Notes: generated by a model not told the origin, from the sequence alone. Counted from the first letter of the stretch, positions 32,325 to 44,828 are shown. The stretch is 64,000 nt of DNA from Thozetella sp. PMI_491 (GCA_021432635.1 MU270018.1:751579-815578); one strand, 5' to 3'. A program made the numbers and translations.

Positions 32325-34212
32325 CTATCTGGTTGTCCGCTGGCCATCTCTTGGGTATGAACTCGTCGACGACTCCGACGCAGGTGGCGAGGCGCTGTCG
32401 CGCGAGCTAGGCGTCGGATACGACTGCCCTCGCGCCTGAAGGTCCTCGAGTATGATACTAGAAGGTGTGGCATGGTGTTCCATCTGCAGCTATGTTAGCC
32501 CCAAGGAGGCAGGACCGGGAGGCTGGAAGCAGTCTACGTACCGCCAAGAAGGCACTGGCCTGCTTGACTCGTATCTCTTCGGAGAGGTGCCTGAGGCGGC
32601 CACGCAAATAAATTTTCTGCTCCCTTGTGGCAAAGTCGGATACGAAGCCAACGAACAGGGGCCATTGTATCATAGAGCCGATGCCTCCGCGCATAGGGCT
32701 CTCATCCGCAGCTTCGCCTCCGCCGCAAGGGGAGGATGTCATCTGAAATCTGTCTTTGCCACTCCACTGGAGAAAGAAGGGAGTGGCCGAGATGATGCGC
32801 CTAAGGCAGCAGGTAACAATTCCCACCGTATCGTCGTAGCCCTTTGCTGATTTATACCTGGCCGGTCCGTGCAGGGCTGCCAGGATGCGAAAGATGCATG
32901 TGGTCAAGAGGACCTGGCTGAGCATTGAGGCCAGGTAGATCAGGGCGCTGTGAAAAGTGGCGAAGTGAGAGAGCGTGCCGGGAAAGGTCGTGGCTCTGCT
33001 CTTGGAATCGTCGATCGCATTTATACCCTCGGTAGGTTCTTCGGAAAGAGGCTCCAGAGGAGACCTTCGCATCTGTGCTAGTAATTGCTGGGCCTTGGCT
33101 AGCACCTCGTTCAACTCTTTGACCACCTCCGCGGTTTGTGGCATACGGGCTAGCCTGTCGGTTTCCTGCCGGACTGCATACCGATCCATTGTCATCTGGT
33201 TCACCGTATGGCTTATGTTCGGGTTGTTGCGGTTTCGGTCCAGGAGCCAAGAGTAGTCGTCGAGCACGGCTCCAGGCATCTGCCGGAAAATTAAGATCTG
33301 GGTCTTGGCCAGCTCCCACATCTCATTGCCCTCGCGCGTCTTGTGCAGCTCGGGGCCCGAGGCCTTCATGAGCATCGCTGCGCCCCTGAGGTGAGTCGAG
33401 TATCCCTGTGTGGTAGGCAGGTCCATGGTAAGCGTCTAAGCGTCACGTTAGTCTGACTTCTCGTGCTTGTTTGGAAGGCGCGCGCGCGCAAAAGAGAGAG
33501 AGAGAGAGAGAGTTAGAGGGTGGGGGCTAAGGCAGGCAAAGAAGTCAGTAGTCACCTCGTATACAGCCAGGAGGAGAACGGCGCCTAGGAGCTGATCACT
33601 CTTAGCCTGCGTCGGATCGTTTAAGGCCCGGCTAACTTCCTTAAGGGCCTTGATGTAGAGGGCTTGGGCCTGGAGCTGAAGCGGTTTGCAATTGGGGCGG
33701 CGAGATAGCGAGGCAAAGGAGACGCATTTGAAGGCTGATTCAAATGCCGGAAGGACCCTATCTCTTTGCAAAAGGCCGAATATGTACCGGTGGTAGCCAT
33801 ACAGCTTTGGCTGCGAGGGAAGGAGCACGAAATCGGACAAGAAGTGACAGGACGCCTGCTGGTCGACGGGGGTCGTGAGGCTCGCGCAGATCTGATTGAC
33901 AAGCTCGTCGTAGTCGAAGCCTTCCTCGAAGAACTCCGGAGGTGGCGTCGGTTGTTCCCACTGGCCCTGCCGAGCGACGTAGTGGACCCATTGGAGCTCC
34001 GGGTGGACGCCATCGCGCGGGGCGCGGCCGGCGAACTTGTTGATGGTGGCCGCGGTCTCGTCCCGGATCTTAGTCTCGAAGGGATCCCGGTAGCCCGGGC
34101 ACTGCCTCTTCGACTTCTCACACCGCATGCAGAAGGGTTTCCGCTCGTCGCACTTGATGCGCCTAGCGCGGCAGAGCTTGCAGCCCCCAGAGGGCTTTCC
34201 CGTGTTGACCAT
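32325..34212 (-). CDS. Zn2Cys6 fungal transcription factor
   Basis: Three exons: 34212-33556, 33435-32542 and 32489-32325, 571 residues. Intron 1 (120 nt) carries a (GA)n microsatellite; intron 2 (52 nt) is GTACGT...GCTAAC...ATAG. All joins are phase 0. The N-terminal binuclear zinc cluster is complete: C11-x2-C14-x6-C21-x6-C28-x2-C31-x6-C38, in CKLCRARRIKCDERKPFC and CEKSKRQCPG. The rest follows the plan of fungal-specific regulators: HFLSDFVLLPSQPKLYGYHR, then helical repeats including LLGAVLLLAVYE, TLTMDLPTTQGYSTHLRGAA and a second helical half. The Ser/Pro-rich tail lacks structure. A 57-nt in-frame segment at about 32864-32808 has GTATAA...TAG ends and could be an optional intron; I left it in. 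It sits upstream of and facing away from the MFS gene, and may control nearby genes (inferred). Confidence 0.9.
33493..33512. repeat. (AG)n microsatellite inside intron 1
   Basis: Ten AG units in intron 1 of the zinc-cluster regulator, next to a (GC)n run at about 33478-33489. On the coding strand it is a CT tract that follows the donor and could act as an intronic polypyrimidine element. Confidence 0.85.
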
Positions 34213-37200
34213 GACAGGCGGGCTCGCGCGCCGGGCCCGGGGGCGCGACCGCGGAGGAGCTCAAGGTTCGCACAGCGACGCGGCTTGCTCGTCGCTGGCG
34301 ACTCGGAGTTTCTTCAGGCGGCGGGAAGGAGGCGACGAACACGCCGCGAATCTGCCGAATCTCCAGGTCGAGGTGGTCGTTCGTGATGTCATGCAGCAGC
34401 GAGGAGTAGCGCAAGCACCCCCGCTTGGTCGTCAAGATTGCTCTTCGTGGTGTCCGCTCGTCGCTTCCCTTCTTCAGGTTTCTTGTTGTCTCCAGAAGCT
34501 GGCGGTAGGTGGTGGCGGGCGCTGCAAAGTCGATGTTCGCCAGAGATCACGACGGAAAATGGATGGTGTCGGTGGCTGCGAGAGCCTAGAACTTCTCAAA
34601 GCCGCCTGCCGAACTGGGCGCCCCCGGGCAAGCACGCCAATTCCCGGGTGCAATGCTGGGTCACAGACTTGCCCGCCCCCCCTGGCTTTGTGCCCTCCCC
34701 CTGTCGATGGTGCGGTGGGGAGAGGTAGGATTCGGCGAGGGTGGCCGACAAAGTTGTATGGACTGTATGGAGATAGCCCCCCTTAGTGACCAGTACCCCC
34801 CGCTCTGAAAGGAACGCTCCTCGCTTGTAGTATCTGGCAGGAGCAACAAGCGGGGGAGACGTGGTTCACTTGTGGTGTACTAGGCATAGCCCACTGCTGT
34901 TGTCTGCCTCCCAGACGCCCCGTGGTGCCAAGACCTGCAAGCAGGCAAGCGGCCGATGTTAGCAGCAGGTAACCAGACTAACTAGTTACCTTGAGATATT
35001 GTCGTGCACCTGGTGGTCGTGTCTTCAGCAATTGGGAAGGAGGAGAACCCTAGATGTGTTCCTTCTGGCTTGCATATCCGTGGCTGAAGATGTTGCCCAA
35101 ATTTGCCTGCGCTCCCCCTCCTCCCTCCCCCTGTCTAGTCGGACGGAGGACCCCGGCATCGACCCATGGTACAATGTGCTAACAGAAACCTCTCGGACCC
35201 CGGTGTGGATCGCCAATAGCGAGCGGGGGAGGCGCTCTGCGAGAGCTACAAATCTGATACTGCACCTTCTAGCTCCCAGTGCCATTGGCACCGGGTAACA
35301 GCGCGCCGACCCCGCGGGCAGCTCTCCTTCGCACAACCCCCGAGGAAAAAAGCAAAAGCAAACGATGGGGTCTCAACGCGTACAGCTTTTCGTCAGCAGG
35401 CTTCGCTTAGCTGAGGTCGTTGCTTTTCGTGATCAGGCTTAGCACCCGGCGCTTCCCAATCGGCCGTGCTTACACGGCGAGTCCGCGACAAAAAGCAATG
35501 ACGAGACGTTTTTTTTTTCTGGCAGCGCAATTCGTCTGCTATTTGCCAGAACAGATGGCGCGGCAAAGGGGGAGTCTCCAAGGTCGCGGTGCTAATTGCG
35601 GCTCGTACTCGGCGGCATGCACGAAGTCGGGCTTGTCGGGGGTTGAAGAAAGTGGATGGATGGGTGGATTCAGAGAGGAGCAACTTGTTGGCCAGGGAGA
35701 AATGCCGTGACGATCATGCATCCAGATATCTCCACGGTGCTCGGAAACGCTTCCTTGGACGCACAAGCTTGCGAGTTCACGCAAAAGCACGCACACCGAT
35801 GCCGTGCATGGCGACCCTGGAAGTAATCGCGACCGATGCAGACTGATCAAAGCTGTCTTACTCTGCACCTGGCCATAAGACATCCTTGGCTCCACGTTGG
35901 TACTACACAGTATACGGAGTAGACACAGAATTCTTGGCTCGAGGGTTGTGCTAGGCCGATTCGAAACGAGCGATCTCCCTCATTGCAGAGTCGCATCTCC
36001 TGGATTGAGAGACAGACCCTCATCTACCGAATAGTCTAGGTTTTGTGTGGCTGGCCCGCTTCCCCTGTTTTAGGGTGCCTCTATTCTCAGCGAGTCTCAG
36101 CACTGTGGTTGTTACATTCTTAATATTCTCCAGGCAATTTAGGGCTCCGAGGGAATCGAATCGAACAGGCCATAGACGCCGTTTGGTCGTTCTCCCACTT
36201 AAACTACGTATGAATCGACATGTGTAGGCCCCATCGGCGAGTCGAAAGGGACGTCCGTCTATACCATCGGACAGGCTCAAGATCTCGAGGACATTTCCCA
36301 ATGTTTCTTTTCTCTGCTTGTCCTCGCAGGGTAGACTTGGCTTCTTCCCAATGCACGAATAACGGTGACGATCTTGGGCGTTGCATTAGTATTGGACACT
36401 GGACATGAAGAAACTTTGGCCGAGCCATGGTCACGGTAGCATTCCCGAGGTAATCCAGCGATTTCACCTTTTTCATTGGGCAAATCTCGAAATCCCTCCC
36501 CCCCCCACCCCAAACCGAAGCTGCGCAGGCTACAGCAATTTCCTAATCCAAAGGTGGCTGGCACAGGCGGCCTTTGACGCAAGCCGTCCTTGGCAACAGC
36601 CCTACGGTGGCTTGCTCCTCGCAACCAAGAGAGTGGTTCGCCCGAGTGAATCCGACTCTATCCGAGTGCGAGCCTTAGTCAAAGAATTTTCAGGCTTGTG
36701 GGCCTGTGGGCCTGCTTGTGCCAGCCGGGACGGAGGTTCTAACAGGCTCCGTCTCCACCTGTTCCTGAGCAGTGCTTCGACGAACACCTGCCCACTTTCT
36801 TCCCGGGAACACTCCCGCCGCCTCCGTCTTGCGCGGAGGCCCCTCCGTGCCTGGCAAAAGCACAAGATGTACACGGTGCCTCCGTACACATCGACAGCAG
36901 CCTCGCGTCCGGCCGGGACGACCGTCGTCATGTTGTTCCTCTCGGCTCCCCAGATTTTCAGGAGTCGTCTCGCCTGCTTGTGACGCCTCCACATGCGCGG
37001 GCGAGAAAAGGCCGAGAATCCAGCGATCCCGCGACAGGTGGCGCAAACGGCAGATTCCATCCCCAAAAGCAGCCGGGCAATGGACAATTGAGTCCAGCTC
37101 TGCGAGCTGCCATGAAAACCCATGGTACCTACGGCATATTTGGAGGATCTGTACGCGAGTCCTTTGCTTTCTAGAACCCACCGAGCGTATCCGTCGGCGG

Positions 37201-38003
37201 GATGACCACGCGAGGGACACGTAGCACACTGGCTAGGGAGGTCACTATGCTGAGCTCACGCGATATGTTTGAATCCGTCTGGCAGTACGGCTACCTGGGC
37301 CTCCCAGTTCAGCATGCAGCCGGTGAACCTTTTACTAATCCGGGTGCATAGGTTATGATAGTATGTAATGGGTTATCGGGCGCGGCGCGGCGCGGTTCCG
37401 AGATGGAGATCCCGGGCGAACCCAGGCTCCGACGGGCTGGCGCCGCTCCCGCCTGCTTGGGTTAGCACATAAGCATACGCCAATTAGCAATTACGCCCTC
37501 TTTGGGCCACATCCATGCCACCCATGACTCAACATCTCCCTATCTGCGATGATTGAGGCTCTACGCTTACGCTTCCACGTAAGGCTGGCTACCTTCCTCG
37601 CACAGGGGGATTCCGGTCGGGTGGATACATGGTACTAGAAGGCGGGGGGGCGGGGGGGCAGGAGTCGGAGCTTGAGGAAGCTCATACTCTCCGTGGCCGA
37701 GCATTTCGCGAAGACTCGAGCAGGGGCTAGGACTCTAGCTGCTAGGTGCCGCGCATTCGCTAAGATGCCACATGTACAGTCCATGCATAGGCTTGGGCCT
37801 GGTCGGATGGACGATTCCATATATATGTCCCATCTCTCACCCCCAGATGCCTGGGATTCGTTTCGACATCGCCGCTCCCCATAGCACCTCTTGTGAAGCA
37901 CCAGCCCTCTCTCCCTGTCACAGGAACTGCTCTCCCACGTCGAGTTTGTCCGTCCACCGAGAGCCATCGATTCTTACCCGTGCTATACCGACCCACGCCC
38001 GCC
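34213..38003. other. Long gap between regulator and MFS genes
   Basis: About 3.8 kb between divergent genes. No coding domain could be identified on either strand. ORFs up to about 220 codons are GC-driven shadows with overlapping opposite frames and no recognisable motif. Both promoters should lie near the ends. This would be the natural place for a missing pathway gene, but none is visible. Confidence 0.5.
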
Positions 38004-39862
38004 ATGAGCAGCACAGAGGCTGGGAATGACTCCGACACCGGGGCATCGACCAAGGCATCCGCCGTGGCGGAAGAGTTCAAACCGAGCAGGGACTTCTTTC
38101 TTGCCTTTCTTGCCTTGTGTACCCTCTCGCTGGCCGTAGCCTTCGACGCTACCAGTCTCTCCGTGGCTCTCCCTACCATCAGTAATGCGTTGGGCGGGAC
38201 AGCACTCGAGGCTTTCTGGTCCGGCACGAGCTTCTTGCTCTCGAGCACTGTATTGCAGCCCAGCCTAGCGTCCCTGTCGAACATCTTTGGGCGCAAATAT
38301 GTAAGACAGCCCCGATGAATCTAGCCGTACTGAGGACGGTGCCTCTGACCACTTGTATGGGTAGATGATATACATATCAATTGTGATGTTCGCCGCGGGC
38401 TCTCTCGTAGCTGCTGTAGCGGGGAATTTCACCGTTCTCATTGCTGGCCGTACGGTGCAGGGCGTCGGTGGCGGCGGTCTTATCGCACTGACCGAGGTAT
38501 GCCATATCCCATTGAACTATACACCGCTCCCTCATTCTCTCCCTATGGCTCGAGGCTGATCCTGGCCTCTGAAGGTTGTTGTGACCGACCTCGTTCCACT
38601 TGCACACCGAGGCCAGTGGCTATCTTTGCTGTCGGCGATGTGGTCCATAGGCACTGTCTGCGGTCCTTTAATCGGCGCTGGATTTGCTCAGAATGTCTCC
38701 TGGCGTTGGATCTTCTACATCAACCTCCCCGTTATTGCCCTAGGCACTGTCTTCGTCGTGTTCTTTCTGCGCCAGAATAAGATCCCAGGCGGTGTCGCCC
38801 AAAAACTAAAGCGTTTCGATGCTATAGGGTCTGCTCTGTTCACTGCGAGCATGACGGGCTTCCTGTTTGGTCTCACGACAGGCGGCGTTATGTATGAATG
38901 GAGTTCCTTCCGCGTCATCCTCCCCATCATCCTCGGCTTTCTCGGGCTCGTCGTCTTCGGTTGGTACGAGTTCAATGTCGCGTCAGAGCCCATGGTGAAC
39001 AAGGGTCTCTTCAACAACTGGGATATGATCGTGAGCGTGAGTTCGGCCCATGCCTGTTGCGACTATAAGCGAACAAGATGGCCAAATGCTGACTGCGGCG
39101 GACAAACAGTACATCACCACCGTTCTTCATGCGATGGTGCTTTGGTCCATCCTGTATTTCCTTGTTCTCTTTTACCAGGCCGTCAAATTTTACACCCCGG
39201 TGGTCTCAGCCGTTGCAGCCCTGCCCGAGACCCTCACCGTGGCTCCAGCCGGAATGGCAGTGGGAATAATCGCGGGCAAGACTGGCCATTACAGGTGGTC
39301 GATCTGGGGCGGGTGGATCATCGCAACTCTTGGAGCAGGTATTCTGCTCCTTATGTCGCCCGAATCGACGGTAGTGCAATGGGTCTTTATCAACATCCCG
39401 ATTGGATTAGGGCTTGGAATGTTGTTTCCTGCTATGGCTTTGAGCATTCAGGCTGCGTGCGAGCCGGCGCTTAACGGACAGGCATCGGCCTTCTTCTCTT
39501 TCCTTCGAGGCCTTGGACAGGCCTTAGGGGTGGCGCTTTCAGGGGTTGTTTTTCAGAACGTCTTCCGGCAGAAGCTGTCCGAGCTACCAGCGTTCGCCTC
39601 TGTGGCAGACCAGTTCAGTCGGGATGCAACAATTGTCGTCTCGATTATTGCGGAAATGGGTGACAGCCCCGAGAAGACCGCCCTCGTCCAGGCATATTCT
39701 GACTCCCTGAGGATGATCTGGGTCATGATGATTGCATGCTGCGCCGTTGCCATGCTTCTCGGTTTCACTGTGAAGGGCTATTCCCTCAACCAGGAGCACG
39801 TAACGGAGCAGCGCCTTGTCGACCGGGCGGCGGCAAGAGAGAAGGACCCCGAAGCAGCCTAG
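38004..39862 (+). CDS. MFS exporter, DHA2 (14-TMS) drug:H+ antiporter family
   Basis: Four exons: 38004-38300, 38365-38496, 38575-39036 and 39110-39862, 547 residues, all junctions phase 0. Introns start GTAAGA, GTATGC and GTGAGT. The start follows CCCGCC. MFS exporters of this class expel toxic or endogenous metabolites across the plasma membrane using the proton gradient. Seen: AFDATSLSVALPTISNALGG in TM1, SNIFGRKY as the motif A region, AGRTVQGVGGGGLIALTE (motif B/C region), HRGQWLSLLSAMWSIGTVCG and RWIFYINLPVIALG, which is typical of DHA2 proteins. Strings of hydrophobic helices follow on both sides of a central segment. The C-terminus is charged and cytosolic. The substrate is unknown. 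The zinc-cluster gene 3.8 kb upstream is divergent, an arrangement often seen for regulator-exporter pairs. Confidence 0.93.
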
Positions 39863-41433
39863 ACACTGAGACGCAGGAACCGACTTGGATGGAGATCAAG
39901 GCGTTTGCTTTCCATTTTAGCAGAGGTGGTGGGCGATAGACTAGACGGACGGCCCCCTGGGAGCTCCTTGGATACCCAAGGATTGGGGATGAAACCTTAT
40001 GACACTGTAGCACAATTAATACCCCATACTACTCAATAGACTTTCCTAATCAACAACATTTCGATTTTCTCCCCTCATAGTACTCGTCTCCCTTTTGACT
40101 GACTTCAGAAGCTGTCTCCTGCAGGGGAGCCTGCTGGCTGAGGCGCACTTTAAGTACCCAGGCGGCTGCCACGGCCTTTTTGAGTCAGCATTCCCCTCAT
40201 GATTGAAGAAGAGACCAAAAAAACGATTTTCAGGACCCTCTGGCATATAAATAGTGAGTGTCCATAGGTTCATATTATGGTGGTAACGTTCAAGATGGTC
40301 TCCTAGCCGTCCCGGCTGATTGATCCCTTGTGAAGTAACGTTGAAAAGAGTTCCAAGCAGACAAAGGGTTAGGGTTCGCAAGGTAGCATTGGGCGCCTTC
40401 TTGCAGGTATCACGTCATTGACCCGATCTGGCACAGATGTCTGGCATACGGAGTACAGGGAAGCACCACAAAACCACCGGTACTCCGTACTTCTGGAACA
40501 ACGCCTCCTCTCCTGCACCTACCCACGTGCTGGATGCTGAAGACAAGAAATAGCTCGGAGAGAAAGGTCGCACAACATTATCTGCTAATCGACGCTGGTC
40601 GTTCTCAAAACAAATATAATTGACATCCATGTCCGCTACTTTTCGTACTTCAAGACCATCTCCTCTTCATCTCCGGAGGAGCTCGCCGACTTTTTGTGCG
40701 ACAGTAGTGATCTCATCTCCCGACGCTATCCGGAAGGATCAGAAAGGCCCTTGATCGCGCTTTCGTCAAATCTGCTACAAGCAAGTGCTGCAACGGCATT
40801 ATCATCATCGTCACCATCTCCGACCATCTTCAAAGCGTCACATGGCAATGTCCATCCTAGCCCGTTTTCCTAGTCTTGTCGTCATCTCCAGGGAAAGAAG
40901 CCCCTTGTCGCCTTTCCAGAGAGTTCCAGCCCACTTGGCTGGTGCACAAGGGTTCTAACCCCACTAACCGCCGCCCCTCGATTCGGGGGCTTGTCAGGGA
41001 CCCTGCATGACATCATTGTAAATGCTCGCCCAGCACGGGCACGCGACCAACATATAAGGGATTGGCTGGTGCCTCTCTTCACGATGGCTTCATGCAAGCT
41101 GGATCAAGCGAAAGCCCCTATGTTTGCCACTCCCGCTGAGCGGTGCGATCCTTTAATCCCACCGGGAATCCAACCTAAAAAAGGCGCCAAGGACCTCAAG
41201 GACGCATAAGTGGGTATGCCGTGCTTGCTGCCCAATACCTCCCTATCCTAGACAGAGATAACCACAACCCCTCGACGCTTCCCCGCGCACTCCTTCGAAG
41301 TTGGAGGACCGGGACGCATATTACCTAGTTTTATTTTCCTTCTCCCTAGCTCTTTTCCATACCTCCATCCCTCTACGCCTAAAGAGCATTTCATGTCATC
41401 TTAGCCCGAGTGGTCGTGGCTCGCCAGCAGAAA
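39863..41433. other. Intergenic region, no gene seen
   Basis: Lies between the MFS exporter and the hydrolase gene. It contains a perfect 10-bp-stem inverted repeat at 40447-40489 and a pyrimidine-rich stretch from about 41320 to 41400 that is likely the promoter or leader of the hydrolase. No coding domain recognised. Confidence 0.55.
40447..40489. repeat. Hairpin with 10-bp perfect stem
   Basis: TACGGAGTAC at 40447-40456 and its reverse complement GTACTCCGTA at 40480-40489 are separated by a 23-nt loop. Relatives of the arm occur at about 3510 (TACTCCGTAC) and 35912 (TACGGAGTAG). It may be the footprint of a very small inverted-repeat element or an intergenic regulatory palindrome. Confidence 0.7.
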
Positions 41434-43218
41434 ATGGCCCATAGCCCACAGAAGCCGAGTCGGCCAGCCTGGCCCACCTTCACCCCCGCTCCCGGTCCGC
41501 GGAAGACGATGCGGGAGCGGTTTCTACACACCTTGCCGCACTACACGGGGCCCTACAATGTCGGATACCTCGAGATGGAGCTGCCAGCACGAGAAGCGCG
41601 GCCGTTCTCGCACATCAAGCGGAACCACGAGTACGCCCTCAAGATGGACACCGTCCTGTTCTCCGTCTTCTACCCCTGCGATCTCGGGCCAGATGGCGGG
41701 ACGAGCCTCTCCCGGGTGCCCTGGCTCCCAAACCCCAGAGCGCCAACCTGCAAAGGATACGCCAAGTTCCTCAACATCCCGCACCTACCAGTCACGGCGT
41801 ACATCGCCTGCACATCGATGTTCACGAAGATCCCAGCCTATCGCAATGCGAGGTTAGCCCAAAACCTGCCCGGTTATGGAGCGGACGCTTCACCTTCCCA
41901 GACGCCGGTGGGAGGTGACGACCGGCAGCAAAGTGACGAGAAAAAGCTACCGCCCAAGTTTCCAGTGATCATCTTCAGCCACGGCCTAGGCGGCTCAAGG
42001 ACAAGCCACAGTGCCATCTGCGGCGAGCTAGCGAGTTACGGCATTGTGGTGGTCGCTATGGAGCATCGGGACGGCAGCGGAGCCCGTACGTACGTCAACA
42101 AGCCGGGAACATCGCACGACCTGGAGGAGGATGATTTGGACCGGAGTGGCGCGCAACCAAACGCCGACGACGAGACGGGATCCCAACCCAAGAGGGGAAA
42201 GAAACAAAAGCTGAGAAACCACTACAAGGTCGACTACATCTTTCCTAAAGACAATGCGCAGGACACCAGCCCGCACAACCCCATCGGCGTCGACACCGAG
42301 CTGCGAGGTGCCCAGATCGAGATGAGGCTGGCCGAAATCGAAGAAGCATTTTATGCGCTTAGCCTTATGAATTCCGGTCAAGCAGACCATATTGTCCGCG
42401 AGAACCTCAGGAGAAAAGGCAACATTGGCTCGTCGTCGAAAGGCCTGGATGGTATCAACTGGTCTGACTGGGAAGACCGACTACAGTTGGACACAGTGAC
42501 GGCCATGGGGCACAGCTTCGGCGGCGCCACCACAGTCCAAATTCTCCGGAACGCCCAAAAGTTCACGTGGGTCACCCAGGGCATTTTGCTGGACGCATGG
42601 GGGCCGGCTATGCCCGAGGACAGCGAGAGACGGGTGCAGAAGCCCGTCCTGTCGATTGGCTCGGAGGCTTTCATGCACTGGAAGGAAAACTACGACCGGG
42701 TCGAGGAGGTTTGCCGCGAGGTTCGCGACCAGGGTGCTCTGTGCTGGATGACGACGATCAGGGGCAGCACGCACTTGTCGCAGACGGACTTTGCGGTCCT
42801 TTACCCGAACTGGATGTCGCTCTTCATGAAGACCATCGTGAACCCGAGGCGGGCTAACCACCTGACGGTCCGCTCGGCACTTGAATTCTTGACGCTGACA
42901 ATACCAGCACACGAGGTGAAAGGACTCACCATCGGATGGGCGGATGAGGCGCTTCTGCTGTGCCTGGAACCCGAAACCAAGGTTTCGTTTGATCACCGGC
43001 CAAATGACAAGTGGATCGCCGCCCGGCTAAAGATCGAGAACGAGTTTTCGCTCCGCCTGCAGAACTGGCTACGTCGGCATCACAAACACGCAGGCGACGT
43101 TCCCACGGATGCTAAGGGCCGACCGCTCATGGGTTTGCTCAACTGGGGAGTAGGCCACGAATTATGGATGCATTTGAGTCCAGATCCAGCCGATCTGGAC
43201 CGCTACGTGGCGAGGTAG
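41434..43218 (+). CDS. PAF-acetylhydrolase-like serine hydrolase
   Basis: Single exon, 594 residues. The frame opens at a GTG (41410), but the first ATG is 41434. Members of this alpha/beta-hydrolase family (plasma PAF acetylhydrolase type) cleave short acyl chains from phospholipids. Seen: an N-terminal substrate-shaping region with FSVFYPCDLG, the oxyanion-side motif FPVIIFSHGLGGSRTSHSAI, the strand VVVAMEHRDGSGART, and the nucleophile elbow AMGHSFGGATT with S361. The predicted acid is D387 in GILLDAWGP and the base H447 in RGSTHLSQTDF. The order and spacing match the family triad. No signal peptide is apparent, so it is probably intracellular. The insert at about 170-290 is charged and low-complexity. 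The C-terminal 100 residues are an extension, and the true lipid substrate is unknown. Confidence 0.9.
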   Translation: MAHSPQKPSRPAWPTFTPAPGPRKTMRERFLHTLPHYTGPYNVGYLEMELPAREARPFSHIKRNHEYALKMDTVLFSVFYPCDLGPDGGTSLSRVPWLPNPRAPTCKGYAKFLNIPHLPVTAYIACTSMFTKIPAYRNARLAQNLPGYGADASPSQTPVGGDDRQQSDEKKLPPKFPVIIFSHGLGGSRTSHSAICGELASYGIVVVAMEHRDGSGARTYVNKPGTSHDLEEDDLDRSGAQPNADDETGSQPKRGKKQKLRNHYKVDYIFPKDNAQDTSPHNPIGVDTELRGAQIEMRLAEIEEAFYALSLMNSGQADHIVRENLRRKGNIGSSSKGLDGINWSDWEDRLQLDTVTAMGHSFGGATTVQILRNAQKFTWVTQGILLDAWGPAMPEDSERRVQKPVLSIGSEAFMHWKENYDRVEEVCREVRDQGALCWMTTIRGSTHLSQTDFAVLYPNWMSLFMKTIVNPRRANHLTVRSALEFLTLTIPAHEVKGLTIGWADEALLLCLEPETKVSFDHRPNDKWIAARLKIENEFSLRLQNWLRRHHKHAGDVPTDAKGRPLMGLLNWGVGHELWMHLSPDPADLDRYVAR

Positions 43219-44779
43219 CATGTCCCGGCGCTTGCTGCCCCGAGCTCCGGGCGTGGAGCTCCGGCAGGAAACTACAGTTCCGAGGCATGCAAAGGAAGAT
43301 GCCCTTCTCCTGCGGCTCGTCAGCCGTACCTGGCTTAGTTCTGGCGATCTGATCTGCCGAGCGGCCAAGAAACGTGGCAAGCAGGATTGGCACGGAGCTC
43401 TCGATCGCCATCGAGAAGCATTCTGAGCAAATCAGGCCGTGACGACGTGAGACGACGTATGTACATGCAAGGTGCGGGCCCTGTTCTCTGGGTGGTATTC
43501 CGGCCTGCATTTGATGGGGATGTACATGTATGTACTTCGGTAGGGCGAGCGCTGGATACCAAAAGACATAGCTACATACCGCTTGCGATCCGCCGTGATT
43601 GGCCGTTGCCCGACGTACTCGTTCCTGCTTGGGATGGCATCAAGCCTTTGCTGGGCAACGGGAGCCATAGTAATAGGCAGAACTGACCGATGCTTAGCAT
43701 TCGTCGAATGTGCGGTAGCCGAAAGCCGATGTGCCGGTTGGATTTAGGTTGATCACAAGGAGAAGCCAAGAATAGCTCTCGAGATGCATACCCCATGGGG
43801 GTTGAGAAACCCCTGTCCAGAGCCAATGACGAGGCGGGACGATCGCCTCATGCTCTTTCCAACGGTCGCCGCAGATTCCTTGGGGATCGAGCCAGAGTGG
43901 TGAGAGAAGGAGGGCGAGATGAGTCGACATGAAGAACGCGTAATAGGCAATCTATTGTATATTTCTGTTAAGGAGGGCCGTCACTATTCCGGGGGCCAGG
44001 ACGCTGGTTGTGGCGGGAAAGTGGTTCTCGCGTAATGGCAAAACGGGCTGGATAATATCACCGGTCTTGGGTTGACCTGGAAAGACCAGGCGAAGCGAGC
44101 CGGTGTGCTGAGCCGAAGGGGCGCCGAGCCAAGGCTTTGCTTGCTTGCCATTCGTTGATGCAGCCAGCTACTAGGATTGCAAGCTGAGGGCCTAACGAAG
44201 CCTACGCGCTAGGTCGGCCTTCATGGCCCACGGCCAGCCTAATGGTGGCCCATGTGATGAGGCTCGACGGAGCTAGACCCTTGGCCCATGGCAATACGAA
44301 CGAGAGGCGTTGAAGGTTCGGAGGAAAAGTCGACACGGTAAGATGTTTGCTCAGCAGCTAGTCGTCTAAATCGCCCGAGAGCTGCAGCTCGCTAGCGCGT
44401 CGATGTCGTATTGCCGTTAGAGCGATGTTTCGAGGTGGAGATTAAACAGAGGCTACCTTCGCGTGTATCAGGTATCGGTCCCGGAGGCGCACGACCGGGC
44501 TGGACTAGAGCCTGGAACTCTACTTGGGCGAAGGGCGGCGGCCAAACGGGGCACCAAAAATGGTTGGCGCGTCTAAGCTTGCTACCTAAAGCTCTAGTTG
44601 GGTTGGCTGGGGAAGCAGGTGTGACCCAAGAGGATAGCCGAGGCATCTGGGGGTGGCCTGGTACTTTGTTCAGCAGAAAAAAACAATATGAGCTGCTGCG
44701 GGCAAGGGTAGCAGCAGATCGAAAAGCTGAACACGCACATGGCGGCCGACCCGGCTTCCCCGGGTGAGTCCAATATCAT

Positions 44780-44828
44780 GGTATCCCCCCCCCCCTAACC
44801 CCAGAAGTTGTGGGGGGGGATGGGTACC
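44780..44828. repeat. Poly-C/poly-G hairpin
   Basis: GGTATCCCCCCCCCCC is followed 16 nt later by GGGGGGGGATGGGTACC, giving an imperfect stem with GGTA/TACC at its base. It could form a strong hairpin or G-rich structure in single-stranded nucleic acid. Homopolymer lengths may be affected by sequencing error. Confidence 0.6.

Noticed and set aside
34127-34786. Plus-strand ORF of 219 codons upstream of the regulator
   Set aside because: It overlaps the regulator's 5' end on the other strand and has no recognisable motif.
36141-36200. Possible tRNA-like B box (GAATCGAATCGAA)
   Set aside because: No matching A box or acceptor stem pairing could be found at the right spacing.
36602-37229. Two overlapping minus-strand ORFs of about 175 codons
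   Set aside because: They use different frames over the same DNA and have no domain, so they look like chance open frames.
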